Below are positions 13,360-27,060 of a DNA stretch of 64,000 nt, piece by piece. A program made the translations under genes and the position numbers. Each line of letters starts with the position of its first letter. The stretch's first letter is position 1. Where the stretch lies: NCBI GenBank assembly GCA_025345505.1, contig JANVCC010000030.1, positions 6,872,254 through 6,936,253 on the forward strand, given 5' to 3'. Under the pieces are notes generated by a model. The model worked only from the letters and a program-made list of their open reading frames with translations, did no database searches and had not been told where the DNA came from. The DNA is from Todiramphus chloris collaris (lineage: Eukaryota > Chordata > Aves > Coraciiformes > Alcedinidae).

Positions 13360-14584
13360 CATTATAAACTCTGGACCCAAATTCTGGCCCTATCCCCGCA
13401 GCTGGATGATCTTGCCCTCTGTTCACATGTGTCATGGTCTCACTTTCAAAGGCTGGTCTCATATTTTGAGAGAATTTCTTTTCCAGGATGAATTCTGGAT
13501 TCGGTGGTGGGGCTGGCAGAAGTACCATCTGCTCTCCACTACTTTTGCTATCAGTAGCCTGATAGACCCAATTCTTCCCAACATCAACTATGCACCACAG
13601 AGACAAGTATGAGGCAGAAGTGTGAGAAATGTAAGCCTACAATGCAATAATATTATCAAGAACATAATTAAACATGTAAACAACTATATCCTGTTGCTAT
13701 AACATGAGCCCATTTTTTCTCTTGTTATTACATCATTTATCTCAGACAAAACAGTCAAGTTCTCAGAGAAGCAAAGAGGTGTTCCCAGAGCGCGGCTCTC
13801 CAGGCACCTCTACCTTCTTTCAATGTCAACATTAAAAAAATTCCTGAGGAAGCTCAATCTGTACAGAGGATGGAAAGGGAGAGATCAGTTTAGCTGCATT
13901 ACCTTGCTGTACTTAATAATGATTAATACATTTTCTGCAACTGTTTACAGAAATGTTTCACTGTAAGCAAGTATTAAAAAATCTTAAACGTGCCAAATAC
14001 AAACTGAAGTAGAAATCCGAAGACTAATCCTGTGGCAAGGACAGAAACAATGCTATGGAAATCAGTGGGCTTAATTTTAACCCAGTGATGAAAGCCACCA
14101 CCAGCCCAGAGGATTGAGCATATTACTGTTTTAAAAAGTTTGATTTTTAACTAGCTGTAGCTGGAGGGTGTTGGGGCCAGGGCAGTGTGGAAATCCACTT
14201 GAACGAGGCAATGGAGAGCTCAGCCACCAAGAGTGTTCAGAGCATCTCATGCTTAACAGTCTCAAGTAGCAGCTAAAGATAGTTCAATGGTTCTTGGAGG
14301 CAGATGACAAGCAAAACACAGGTTACTATACTGTCTGCCCTGTGCATTAGGACAGGTACCTAAGACTATTGACAAATTTTCCTCCTCCTGCTCAAACAAT
14401 AACATAATCCTAAACAACAGACAGTTGACTGTCTTGTTAATATAAATTATATATGAAAAATATATCTTTGCAACTGTTTCTCCTTAGGTACTGCATTATT
14501 GACTTTACTGGCACTGTTCATCGCTTTCATCTGGTAGACGCACAAAAAACACTCTAACCCATTTAATTAGACTGATTGAGGAAT

Positions 14585-14606
14585 AAAAAAAAAAAAAAAA
14601 AAAAAA
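14585..14606. repeat. Poly(A) run, 22 bp
   Basis: The longest homopolymer in the window. It is preceded by GAAT and no upstream retroposed body is recognised. Confidence 0.9.
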
Positions 14607-14966
14607 GAGTGCTCTGCTTTGCTGATCAAAGTATTTGAGAGATGCCACGTGGGTTCTTGATTTTGATGACGAGAGATATTGCTCTGCAGAATCCAGTGCA
14701 CAATTTACTATTTGTTATAAATTTTACTTGCAACACTTACTTAAGGACACAGTATCTGGCATTGTGATCACCATATAATACAAGGTCAAACTATTTTTTT
14801 CACAAGTAATTCCCAACTTACTATTTCCTTTTACATGCTTACACAAAATTACTCCAAATTTTTTTTTTAATCAGCAAAAATATCTATTTTAAACCCCATC
14901 AGCACATACAGTTAGCGAAGACTGTTTTTCCTTCAACACATTTCTTCATGTCTAACAACACTACTT

Positions 14967-14995
14967 TTCATGATATTTTTCATTCATGATATTTT
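14967..14995. repeat. 16-bp-spaced tandem duplication
   Basis: The 13-mer TTCATGATATTTT occurs at 14967-14979 and again at 14983-14995, with the three intervening bases making a 16-bp period. This is a small slippage-type duplication. Confidence 0.8.
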
Positions 14996-17900
14996 CTGCA
15001 AGTCTATACACTCACAGCATCAGCGTCATTTGAACGCTCAGGAAGAACTCAAACTGTTTCCTCCCTAATTCAGCACTTTTTCGAGGCCAGTTATGAGCAC
15101 AGAGAATGCTGCGAGTCTTCGTTAAACTACTAGTAATGAAGTCTGGTCAGTAATGCCTGTAACTGTCTGGGGGTTTTAAACCTGTTTATTTACAGTGCAT
15201 ATCTAGATGACATTCGTCTACAAACCCTTACTCTGTAACAGCTTGGATACTTTAGGAGTCTTCAGTCTTTTCAGTATTTTGGAAATACACCACCACATTC
15301 AAGCAGGTCATTGTTATCAATCTGCTCCTTCAAAGAGCTCTAACAGAACAATACTTCATCATCTTCTAGAAAGACACTGAGTTTTCCCTACTGAAATCAA
15401 ATGCGTTCTTAACAGAGAAATGTTACCATTTCCCCAGTTCGTAAAAATAGCTCTTAATATAAATGGCCAAAGTTAGCACCTCTGAAGTAGGATGCCATCT
15501 CTCTTCTAGCAGTGGAATGCCATGATGAAATGAAGTGAAACTTCTTAGAAAACAGAAAGTGTAACAAAGAAGGTTTTTGCTGCACTATATGGATTTTGCA
15601 ATGCACTAAATAAGGCGCTTAGGTCTGCAACACAGCCCACACATAGGCTGATCAAGTGCTGAAGCATTGTCTGAGGTGCATGTCGTAGTCCCAGCTTTTA
15701 TAATATCCCACTGAGCCTGCTTTGGGCTGTTCAGCAACACTTCTTCTGCAGCCCTTGCACCTGCTGTGCTTCACACAGCTCCATCACTGTCAAACCAAAT
15801 GCACCTAAATCACATTCTCATTATACAGGAAAATTTTACTCAATTCCCAGTCACTTATCATAACATGCTACACTCCAGATCAAGCTGCCAGACAAACCAG
15901 GACAACAATTGTCACATGAGCTTCTCCTACATAGTCATCAGTTTTCCTAGCATTTTGCCACAAGTAAAATTTGTCACTGCTGCTATTACCATTTATCACA
16001 GATAAAAAAAGCAGTCTTCTCTCCTAAAAAAGCTACTGCATAGCTTCTCTGGTTACCATTTATGTATAACACCACTATGTATTACACTATAACCTCAGAA
16101 GCTGTATGGCTTACAACCTGCACTAATGCATCACACTAGTTCACTTGAATCAACGCTTAGCGCCTAAAGGAACAGAGGTGCTGGTTCTTATTATGACAGA
16201 CATACATTTAAAGGGCTTGCAAATAGTGTTCTTGAAAAAAAAAGAAAAGCTCCAGCCATTTTCTCTGAATAATTGCCCAAGAGTAGGTTCTAAAATAAGA
16301 TCCGAGTACACTTAATTGTGTTCAGGACACTGGTAGGAGGAATGACAATAGTATGAAGAAATTAACAGAGAGCTCAGATCAATCATTACTTAATTTGCAG
16401 AGCTCGGTGTTCTCCGCATACCATGTGCTAAGTAACAAGTGACTTCATTAAGCTAAAATGGATCTTCAGTTGAAGCAACTATTTACAGAGCAGCTGCACT
16501 CTGGTGTTCCTGACATGCGCACGTGGGTTGATTTTCAGATAACCCTTCTATTCTTCAACTGCTGCTTCTTCTCAAACGTATCACATCCAAAAAAGGGGAA
16601 AGTGCTAGAAGAGGATTCTCCAGAGCATCTCTTCCAACTTCTGCCATGAAAAATGCATCCAAATCCTTTTTTCATCAATGCTTCACTTCACAACACTTAG
16701 TTCTGTTCTTACAAAGAGGTTATTCTATAACATCACTCCAATAATTATGAACACTATTTCCACCTTTAATATTTCTTCTCCTACTTGTAGCTCGTTGTTT
16801 TTAACCAGCAACCGGAATATAGAGCATCAGAATAAGAGTGATTTGGAAATGATGTTGTCTTCCTGTTGAATCAAAGTTCAATATGCTGCTTCTTGAACAC
16901 CCTTTAAACTGCAACAGCCCTTACGTTCTGCTTTTGATCTGCTAAAGAGTGACTGCTACCAGATTCATTAAAAACAGCTTGATGATTTCCCCCCTGCTCA
17001 TGGGTTTTTTTGACATGCTGTATACACAGTGAGCTAACTTGAATTCTGCCATTCCTCCCATTGTGCAAACAGCTCTATCTGCTGGGAATGTGCTAATGAG
17101 GCTCTGTAGGTCCAACACACACACCATGAACACAAGTCACAACAGTAAGCTGGATTTACCAACTTGTTTTCAATTCCTGCTGTTCTCTTCCTCCTCTGAC
17201 TCCCAATTCCTGTTTCCATTTGAAACAAATCAAACAGGTTTTCCATAAGGAACAGATATGTCTTAAAAAAAAATAAACAACAACCCACCTCAAAAACAAA
17301 ACCAAAAGCTAACCAACCTGATTCTTTGCTAAGCATTCATTTTTCCTGTCTTTGCAAAACTTGCATGAACACTGCCACATTCCCTCATGTCAGCTTCACA
17401 CATAAGTACACGTATTTCCAAACCCAGTCACAGTTCAGAAGCACTAATACCACATTCCTCTTGTGTCCCACTGGGGAAAATGTCAGTAGTTTATTGAAAC
17501 ACACCAACTTTTGCAATGCTCTATAGAGATTCCAGATCTCAGTGACAGTGCTTGGCCTCAAGGCCTTTCATTTTCTAGCTCGTCTACTCTCTTGATCGTC
17601 ACTGCAGAAAACAAAAAACACAGAACAGACCAAACAAGAAACCCAAAAAAACCCCAAGCACACGAAAAAAATCAAGTAAAATAAAATGGAGGTTTACCTC
17701 AAAACCAAGCTAAATCTTTAAATAACAGGATCCTATTCCATCAGCCTTCTACAAAAGAGGAAAAAAGCTACAGGCTCCAAGTTATGTCGTTAGTAACTCC
17801 CCCAGCCTATGAAACCTTACTGCCTTGAGCTCATTACAACCTACAAACGTTCAAGGAAATACAAGCATAATGGTATGAAATGGTATTCAGTCAGGCGTGC

Positions 17901-20900
17901 CCAAGGGTAACCACCGCAAGTAATTCTCTTTTAAAAATCAATTGCATTAATGAGTGCGCGGGGCAGTTGGTTTTAATTTGACAAACTACCACATGTAACT
18001 TCACTGATGCTCCATCTTTACAGAACAGTATTAAGTGCCTGGAGCAACCAAAACGTTTGGAAAATTTATCTACAAAAGCAGCAAACCTAACGATGCGAGA
18101 TAGCCAGACAGTCCAGGGATTCCGCTGCAGCCATGTTCTGGGGGACAGCCATGGGTGCCCTTCCCACCACACTCCTCCACTAGAGCCACGTTCCTCCACC
18201 AGCTGCCTCCCAGATGGGTGTCACGAAGCAAGTGCCATGCTGTGCTGGGATGACGACCTCCCGCCAGCCTGGACTTTCCCAGAATCTGCCAGGGGTTCAA
18301 ATGAGGGAGCTAACCAGCGAGAATTTCAGCACCTGATGGTTCACAATGGACAAACCTTTCAATATGGGACAGTTTAAAATAAACTTCACTACATGGCCTG
18401 CATTCAGTTCAAGTAGACTGTAAAGCCTCTTACAGAGAGAGAATAGAGGTGCTGTTCACCTGAAAAGCTCCTGTATCAGGCATAACCAGCAGAGCTTGGA
18501 CAGCTGGAGGCTGCTGGGGCCAATGTGTGGGCCACCAGAAGTGTCCCATGCTGGTGACAGCACTTCCAGCCACCTTAGTAACAGCCCAAAGGCTCAGCCA
18601 AGGAGAGCTGGGTCAGGGGCCCATGTATAGGAAAGGGGGGTTACGTTTCCATACACTACAGAAACTATAATTGGTGTACAACGGCTGAGAAAATGCACCC
18701 CAGGTCACAATCGTGTGAGTCTCCTGAAAAAAATCTGCTATCATTTAAGAAAAAGATCATTTGCAGTATCCTGATACTCTTAATAAAATAATAAAAGCAA
18801 CCAGCGTAATTCAGAATACCACCTTGCAAACAAATTAAACAGTGTAGCCTTCCTCCACCATGTTTTTTAAGTCAGTTTACTGTAGTCTTAAATGAGGCAA
18901 ACAGTACCCCATTTCACAGTAGCACCTTCTCTGGCACTGCTTACCATTAACAAGCATCTGCATGGCTTACTTAGGATTCCTCTGTTCTAGGCCACAGATC
19001 ATGATATCCCCTGAAAAACAGGAGCTCTTTATGTAAAAAAGAACTTGACATATATTCTATCCTCTTTCTAATGCCAGCAAGAGTTTGGATATCTTCTGCT
19101 TTACATATTTCACTTACCTCAACAGTTTCCTCAGAGATGCAATTTTTAAAAAACAAACAACCCAACAATATAGTTCCTTAAAATAATAAATGGATTTGCA
19201 TAACAGGCTTTAAAATATTCTGTATTCCTACCAAAGAACATGGGCAATTTATTGCCACCTGTCTTTCTTAAAGGAAGCCGCATAAGCACAAAGCATGATC
19301 AAGTTTCTACAGTTTACAAGCATACTCCTATTTCTGCATTTGCTGCTCATAAGTTCTCCTCCAGTTTGCCAAAAAAGCATTAAGAGCGACAGGGGAGGAT
19401 TGACAGACATCTACAACAGCAACGTGCACTGCCAGCATTTCAAAGTCAACTGCAGTTTAGTCAGCGCTTCAAATGATACAACATTGTTGCACAAATAGAT
19501 GACACATTCACACTGTAAAAGTTGAGGAAAGCAATGCCGAGACAGAAGCATGAATATCTAACTTTTCAAAGGCTGTGTATATTTGTTAGCCAAACTAAAC
19601 CAGTGATGAATTACCCATTTTGCAGAGAAATATACTAACAGAGAGGGCAAGATGTTAGCAACACATTTCACTGTGACATACAAATTCAAGTATGTTTAAG
19701 TTCCTTCTGGCCAGGAAACTGAAACCTCAATGACCATTTTATTGAGAACTGTTGATTTTTCTGCCACTGTATGTAAGGTTTAAATTAAAAAGCAGATAGA
19801 TACAGACCTTTCTAACAACAATGCTCATAACTATCGGCATTTAAAACTTCATACAGCCCTCCTATCAACTTCAAACGGACACAGATGTTACATATAGAAG
19901 TAGTTATAGATGAAAAACTTATTGCAGTAAACAGCATGACTTAGGGATTCAATATTAGACTACTTCAAAAGTACAAAGTTGGAAACTTTCCCCTGCCTGG
20001 AAAAAATCATACCTTCATAAACAACACTGTTTTGTAACCTTGCTGATACCTGCCTCTGTAAGATGAGGTCTAGGGCAGCTACACAGTATGGAAGGTACAA
20101 CCCCTCCCATGTCTTTTTCATTTCCAGCTGGATTTGATAGTATGAAATCCAAGAACAATCCACCTCTGCTGGAAAATACAACTGGACTGACAACTCACTT
20201 CACAGACTAGAAGGGTCTTGTGACAGAAATGTATTCAGGTCATTTCATCAGGTAAATATGCCCTATTTAGGAATAAAATTAATAATCAGAAATAAGCCTT
20301 GATTTGACCACATTTACTTCCATACAGTACAAATCCAAGAGAGTTTAAAGCATAGATGTTCACAGATAATATGATGCTAGAGAGCCCTCAGGACTGAAAA
20401 TCACCCTACATTCAACTGCACGCCCTGCTGCTGAGCTGCTACCTGCCTGTGGGACACTCACTTAAGCTCCCTGCCCTTTATTCTCACCCACTTTGAAATT
20501 CCTACCTCCAGATTGCTCACTCTCCTTCACAATTGTACAAATGTTTGACAGGAAGGGCTGTAACTGAGTACTGAAAGAATCGTAGAAGTGTTTGTAGTCA
20601 CTGGAGTAAACAGTGCAGCAAAGTCATGCTTTAATACCAACTGAAACAATCTAACCAAGGAGTAAACCATACTATGGGAATTCCATACTCAAACAATACA
20701 GGTGATTGGTAACTATCTGAAATCCAAGTTTATTTTACTACACAGATTTTAATATGAATAAGGCTCAGTTTCAAACCTCAAATGTATCTTTAAGATAGAT
20801 CTGAAAAGATTTGTAATACATTTAATTCTCTACTTGTCAGTTCTGGAGAACTGAAGATAACAGTGTATGCCATTCATTGGTTTAAATACAGGTTTAGTCA

Positions 20901-22640
20901 GTTTAGACAAAGCCCACTGCTCAGACAAGGCAGCCACCCTCTCCCGAGGCTGATCTGAAAGGGAACACGTCTGTCAGCTGGGGTATGGTTTGACAATTGG
21001 GGCTCACCTGCTTTGGCTGGCTCCCTTCTGGACACTTCAGAATACTAATTCCAAGTGGGTTATGAACAACTTGGACAGTAAAACCCATTTCCATATTACA
21101 GAAGCAGCTACTGAAAAGATAAGTTATGGCTTTCCAAGCACAGTTGGTCCATTTTAACAGCCAGCAGACTGTGGCCTCTCAGACACAGCTCTGACCCAGC
21201 AGCAAACTGTCACATAGTTTCCTTAAATTCGGAAAGCTGAGCAAATATCTCAGAGTAGTACATCAACAGCAAAACAAAACCTCTGATAGCACAGCTGTGC
21301 CACAGCTAAGAGTCCAGAAACTTCAAACTTCAGCCTCCCTAAATACAAAGCTCAATATGCTGTGATATAATTAATGGCCTCATCTGCTTACAAACATCAC
21401 ACAACTATTTCTGTGACTATTGTCTAAAATCTATGAAAAATAAATGATCAGTACGTACAGATACTCTACTTAATATCTTTGAATCCATAAGCATAACAAA
21501 CATGCCATGTGTATCAGTGTAGCTTCAAGTACTAGAGCTGAATATTCAGCTGAACAACTTCTGTTTTAAAGGTTCTTACCAGATGCTGTATATATACTTG
21601 CAAATAGATAAGCCCAAATGAACAATAAGGGTGCTTAGTAAAAACACCAAGTATCTCCCCCAAGGAGTCTGCTCCAGAGCTCAGACCTGCCTTGCCTGCT
21701 TCAGGGAAGTAAGAACCAAAAGAAAGTTGGGATCTCTTGAGAGCAGACCCCAGTGTCTCGGAGTCTGTGCACACGTAATGAGGACACAGCATCACAAACA
21801 GCCTACACAAAGAAAAAAATAGGTTTGACCAAAGGATAGGTTTGTTTTATTTTATTCTGATCCCCAGAGGAGAGACCCTCAATGCCTCATGAGAATAACA
21901 AGTAGTTCAGAGAGGAGAGTAAAAATTGAGCTGTTTCTGGCACATCCTTCCTTCAGGTTCTCTCTGGAGGCCAGCAGTCAGACACAGAGAGAGCTCAAAG
22001 CACAGGGCAATGTAAATCCCAGGGGACTGCACATACCTAGCTACACATCTGTGGAATGGCTTGAGCAGGTCATTTGTTCCCCTGATGCAGACACTTACAG
22101 ATAATTTTTTTCTAGAGAGTAACATCTGTGCTCCTAATAGTGATTCACACCTGATTCTGTTCTTGATAATCCCACCGTGCTCTCTGGTCCTCTCCTTTCT
22201 TCACAGTTGTCCTGTATCCATGTTGCATTTATGTTTTGTGTGTGCTTTCCTTTGGAAAGGTGTCATGAGTATAAATGTACCTTCACAAAGCAGATCTTTG
22301 AAACACATACCTTAAGAGAATATCGGAGTTCACAGCAACAATAAGCACAACACACCTATAATATTTCTAATTCAATCTCACCAATCGCTCTCTAGTGCTG
22401 CAAAATGTCTTGAGCTACAGCCTACTTCAAGCTAAAAGGGGAAAGCTAAAATCCTTACTGGATTACTGGATATTCCATTAAGCAAGAGACACAGAAAATG
22501 AACAGGGATCTTTCCCCAGTATTACTATGCATGTGTTCCAAAGGATTAACTTCATTTTGGCACCTCCCTGGTTCAGCTGCCTCAAGAGAATACTTATTTC
22601 CTCCACTTCAAATTAAGGACATTTATCTAACATTCTATAT

Positions 22641-22803
22641 GGTGGTGGAAGCCCCATCCCTGGAGACATTTGAGGGCACACTTGACAGGGCTCTGAGCAA
22701 CCTGATCTAATTAAAAATGTCCCTGTTTACTGAAGGGTGTTGGTCTATATAACCTTTAAAGGTCCATTCCAACCCAATGCATCCTATGATTCTATGATTC
22801 TAT
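22641..22803 (+). mobile_element. CR1 LINE 3' end with ATTCTATG-type tail
   Basis: A 5'-truncated CR1 insertion keeping only the last ~160 bases. It shows the typical succession of a CATCCCTGGAGACATT block, GACAGGGCTCTGAGCAACCTGATCT-type sequence (here 22686-22710), CCTTTAAAGGTCCATTCCAACCC and the terminal repeat CTATGATTCTATGATTCTAT at 22784-22803. The terminal octamer repeat is the signature of the CR1 3' end, where reverse transcription starts. It carries no coding capacity. The body differs from the tail copy at 36331-36709, so two CR1 subfamilies are represented. Confidence 0.95.
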
Positions 22804-23708
22804 ATTACTGAACAAGAGCAAGGTGAAAAAGAGCGAACACCTCAAATTTTGTTCACCTGAGTTGCTGCTTTAGCAAAGAAAATGATAGAAAGAGGTCAGC
22901 ATACATCGTACAAAATTACTATACATAAACTATAATTCCTGGCCATACTTGGAGCTACACATACACTTACAGACACAGATTTCCATAAAGACAAGCTAGG
23001 AAATCATGGATCTGTCAGAAATAATCATCCTATCATCTACAGCAGCTCTCTAGACTTCAGCCCCTTGCTATTGTGTTAAAATAGGTTGATAAGAAGATAA
23101 TGAAAATAACACCTATTTTTAACTCTTACTGTGCATTAAAGATGCTCTCCTACTTTGTGTGTGCTTGACATATGACAGGCCTTTCTTCATAATGAGAAAC
23201 TGGAAAAGAAAATTTTTCCTATACTGAATAAAGCAGCAGACAAAAAAAAAATATTACAATGTGCACATATATAGACACACAGTCACACCTGAGTATACAC
23301 ACTCGTAGATGAGCTTCCCAGAGAAACTAAATGGCAGTTCAGGGGAGAAAGATACAGTCATTAGGAATGGAGAGATTATCTGCAATAACATCTCTTGATG
23401 CTCTTACACCTTGATCACTCCTTGGAGAGAACAAGTCAGGAGGTAAAATTCCATATGCTATTTTCAGTAAAGGTACATCTAAGTCAACAGTTGCTTTTGT
23501 TCTATATCCCATCACCTCATGTTACTGTATCTTTACAGAGCCTTTGGGAAATGAATAATCATCTTAGAGACACATAAAGGCCAATTTTTCAAACATACAG
23601 ACTAGACTTCAGCCTAGACCTACTACAGCTACAAAATTAGATTTACCTAAACTTCCCTCCCTAACCCACTATTCTTATGCTACTTCCACCACTATAAGCT
23701 GGCAAGTA

Positions 23709-23730
23709 TATTTTATATTTGTATAAAATA
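23709..23730. repeat. AT palindrome (9-bp arms, 4-nt loop)
   Basis: TATTTTATA at 23709-23717 is followed by four bases and its exact reverse complement TATAAAATA at 23722-23730. It can form a small hairpin, but in AT-rich DNA such palindromes arise readily by chance. Confidence 0.7.
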
Positions 23731-24215
23731 CAATATGCAATTATATACAGTATGATGAAACAAACTAAACCTGCATTTACAGTAATATTTCTGCTGAAAA
23801 TAGAAGTTAAGCTTTGAACAGACTACAGGAATATAAGCAAGAATTAAAGAAACACACTGTTGAAGAAAGAAAAAAAAACCCCAAACAACAAAGAAACCAA
23901 AATATCATCAGGCAAATACGTAAAAGCAAAGCTTAACATGCAGCTACATTTACAACAAAAGACAAAGGAAAACCCAGGAGTGATCAACATTCAACCTTCA
24001 GATTACATTTGAAATGTAATGGAAATAGTTTCCAGTGTATCCCAGCTGGATACACGTAAGTCTCAAACTCACTGCAGAGTGGAGAGGTGTCTAACTGACA
24101 GGGTTACCTTATGGATAATCAGTTTTACTTCTGATTTCTGTGGTTCCAACACAGTGCAGAGAGAGAAAGGCCTGGTGTGCTAGCTGTAGCTGGACAAAAA
24201 CAGTTTTAGGTGCAA

Positions 24216-24270
24216 CAAAGCTAAGAAAGAAATAGCACCTAACAAAAGCTAAGAAAGAAATAGCACCTAA
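24216..24270. repeat. 27/28-bp near-perfect tandem duplication
   Basis: The unit starting CAAAGCTAAGAAAG and ending GCACCTAA (24216-24242) is repeated at 24243-24270 with one inserted A. The near-identity implies a recent event. Just upstream, TTAGGTGC (24206-24213) is the reverse complement of the unit's last eight bases, so each copy can pair with it as a hairpin. Confidence 0.9.
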
Positions 24271-24390
24271 CATATGCAAAGGGTACCATATATAAGCCTG
24301 GATATAACCTGGCACTCAGGAATAGTGAAGAAAGAGGAATGTTTAGAAATATGTTAACAAACAAAACCAATCCCGAGTGGATCCAAGAGC

Positions 24391-24412
24391 AAGGAAGGAA
24401 AGGAAAGGAAAA
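24391..24412. repeat. (GGAAA)n purine tract
   Basis: Twenty-two consecutive purines built from GGAA/GGAAA units. Confidence 0.8.
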
Positions 24413-26769
24413 CAAAGCAACATAACATGAGCATCCTATTCTTGCCAAGAAGGGATTCCAACCGAAGTATGAATCCACCAACATCAATACCCAGAGCAGC
24501 AGTGGAAGGGGGAGCACACCACCGAGAAAAAGGGCAGAGACAGAGAAGCAGATGTAGAACAGTTTTAACTGCATTGTGACTTTTTTCTTTAACAATTAGA
24601 TCTGCACTAACCACAACTTGACTCATGATTTCAATTACACGAACAAAAAATTCTTGGCTTTACTTATAAGGTAGTGCTTCCTCTGTGACCGTAAACAAGA
24701 TTTGGAGTATTAAGTTAGATAGAAACAGCTGAACTTTTACAAACTGAAAAAAATAAAAATAAAAAAAAACAAAGCCCCTTTGCAACTGTTGTGCAATTTT
24801 CACTATTAAGCTAGCCTTGGTCATAGTATTTTCTTCCTTTCAGAAGTGTGTAATTAAAAGTGACTGTAATATCCTCCCTCTCCTCATGCCTTCCAACCAT
24901 CCCTAAACAAACGTTGACAAAACCTTTTCTAAATTCCTTTCAATTTGACAGGAGAAATTTTGTTAGAAAGGAAGAGGAATATGTACAGCTTTGTCAAATA
25001 GCGAGGTGGGAAAATATCAATGAAACACACCAACAATACAGAAGCAGGCTGGCCCAAAGATATAACTAGAAGGGAGAAATGAGGATGAGTAGAGAGCAAA
25101 GCTTCTTGACAAATGGAAAACATTTGGCTCTTTCTCGAGAAAACCACTGTGATCTCTGCTCCTCAAGAGTTCTGAAATTAGACTCAATAAAATTCGATGG
25201 AATCATCTTGCATTGGCAAGGAAACAAATAATATGGCCTATCCTCTTCTGTTCCTGATTTCTATTTCTCTGAAGCATTGCAACAAGATACTGAACTAATA
25301 TTGTGCGTGTTCACTTGATGCTGGAAATTTTCTGCTTTGCTGCTGCACTGGTTAGAGCTTTCAGCATAAATTCTAACTTCCTGATACTCACAGGCAGGAG
25401 AACCGGGGCCTGCTCCACATAAGCATTAGAAAATACTGAAACATTCCATCTCCTACTGAAAGTGCTGTACCATCATCACTTGACTGCTCACAGCTTAACA
25501 AGTCACAAACTCAAGAAGTTTAGGCTTCAAAACATCTGCCATATTACCTGTGTAAAATCCAAGACTGTTGCTACGGAATCAGTGTGCTGGAAAGACACTT
25601 GTGCTCGGTAAATACAACAGCTGATGTTCCACTGATTGGAAGTCCCAGGAACGGCTTTGCTGTTCTGTTGCTACAAGTCGTATGTACAGATAAACTTCTA
25701 TTTTTAAGTAGTAAAAAGCCTTACTGACCCAATCAAGTGATTTGTGGCACGTGTGTCCAGGTCCTTTTGCCCAGGATGAGATATGAACCAATATCTTGGT
25801 TTAGAGTGCAAGCTTTATTCCCAACGACCCAGCACAACGCAGGAATAGGCACAAAGCAGTAGGTATACTCCATAGCCACACCAGCACCAACCTAGATATC
25901 AGAGTGAACTGTCAAACACAGCAGTACGAACTCCACAGCTAGCACCTGATGTTACCTATGCCAGTCCTGTACACATTTAGGACAAGCCCATTCCAAGGCT
26001 TTACAGACACGTGCCCAGTACTGCCAGATTTAGTGTACTGCTAGCAAACCTACTTGAATTACAGAGCTGGCTTTACTTTGAGGCACTGGTGCATCTTAGC
26101 ATCCTTTCTTGGGTGTTTCTCAACCTTGCTGTCTGAGCCTGCGTGATAACAGATTTCCAGGGAAGTGCAATAGTAAATGAAAGCTGAAATTAAGCCTATT
26201 GTTTAATAAAGAGGACTACAGCAGCTTTTTGGAAAGAAACTGTATTTTAAGGTTTCTCCATAGAAATCTTATCTCAGGAACCATACATTGGCATGGAAGC
26301 TATGTCATTAAAGTAACCAAAACCAATGTCCAAATTAAAATTCCATCATGAGTCACATACTCTGCTTACATGATTGTTAACTAAGTTACCATCTGCTAAT
26401 TCACACAGCTAATTCTGCACACCCTGCTAAAGATATAAAACATCCTCTTTGGTGAAGGAGGAAAAAGGAACACTGCTATGGCAGGGAATTTTGTAATTGT
26501 AAACAATTTTTAACTGTCGAAAGCCTCTCAACTCTTGTTTCTTCCTTTAATAGTTACAGGACCTGTTTTTGTTTGAAAACTGAACCAAATATCTTGATTA
26601 AAGGTAGTGGCTGAGATACCTTAGGCACCAAATTTAATAACCCAAAGCAATTAAAAATTTTTCCTAATTTGAGTTTAATAAAATCCCAATTCTTTCTAAT
26701 AAGCCTTATTTAAATCTTCATACTTCATGTGCTTAAAAAAATAAATCAAGAAATACTGTAAAAACTGTG

Positions 26770-27060
26770 GCAGATGTATCAACGCAAAGGGTTATCGCTA
26801 ATGAATCCACTGAAAAAGCAGTTTAATGCCATTTACTGCCACCATGACAAATATGACAGGTTTACAAATTAACACATTGGATACTTTGTTAACATCCATG
26901 CTCTGTCAGGTCTTCCCTGTGACTAATCAAAATACAGCTTTGATTGCTGTGACTATTAAATAATCCTAGTTAATAAAATTGCTTTATCTTGTAATTATGG
27001 CAGTGTGAACAGTGTCTTAATTACAGTAGTTTTAGAGTCTCATCTATCAATCAGGGATAA
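26770..27060. promoter_or_regulatory. Candidate conserved non-coding element
   Basis: Complex AT-rich sequence with a TAATCC motif at 26961-26966 (the core bound by OTX/PITX-type homeodomains), TAATTA-like cores, and ATCAAAA/CTTTGAT pairs recalling TCF/LEF sites. It contains no repeat and no open frame. This is the stretch I would test first for conservation, but the call rests on texture only. Confidence 0.25.

Larger units (their letters stand above)
11781..22640. other. Unique non-coding sequence, nearly 11 kb
   Basis: No gene or interspersed repeat recognised. It contains the low-complexity tracts listed separately and two moderately GC-richer patches (about 18110-18300 and 18480-18640) that resemble no known family. 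Open frames of 60-106 codons occur on both strands, often overlapping (for example 18057-18377 plus against 17891-18199 minus), as expected by chance in GC-richer stretches. A frame at 13340-13636 (minus) is discussed under findings. Confidence 0.5.

Noticed and set aside
18057-18377. GC-richer stretch with frames open on both strands, considered as an exon
   Set aside because: No splice sites with convincing context, no domain, and opposite-strand frames are equally open.
18971-19168. 65-codon minus-strand frame with protein-like composition and an internal GTAAGTG
   Set aside because: Short, no recognised family, and the splice-like motifs are no better than expected by chance.
24109-24595. 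Minus-strand frames sharing a repeated VRCYFFLSF peptide
   Set aside because: The shared peptide comes from the 27/28-bp tandem duplication being read twice, not from a repeated protein domain.
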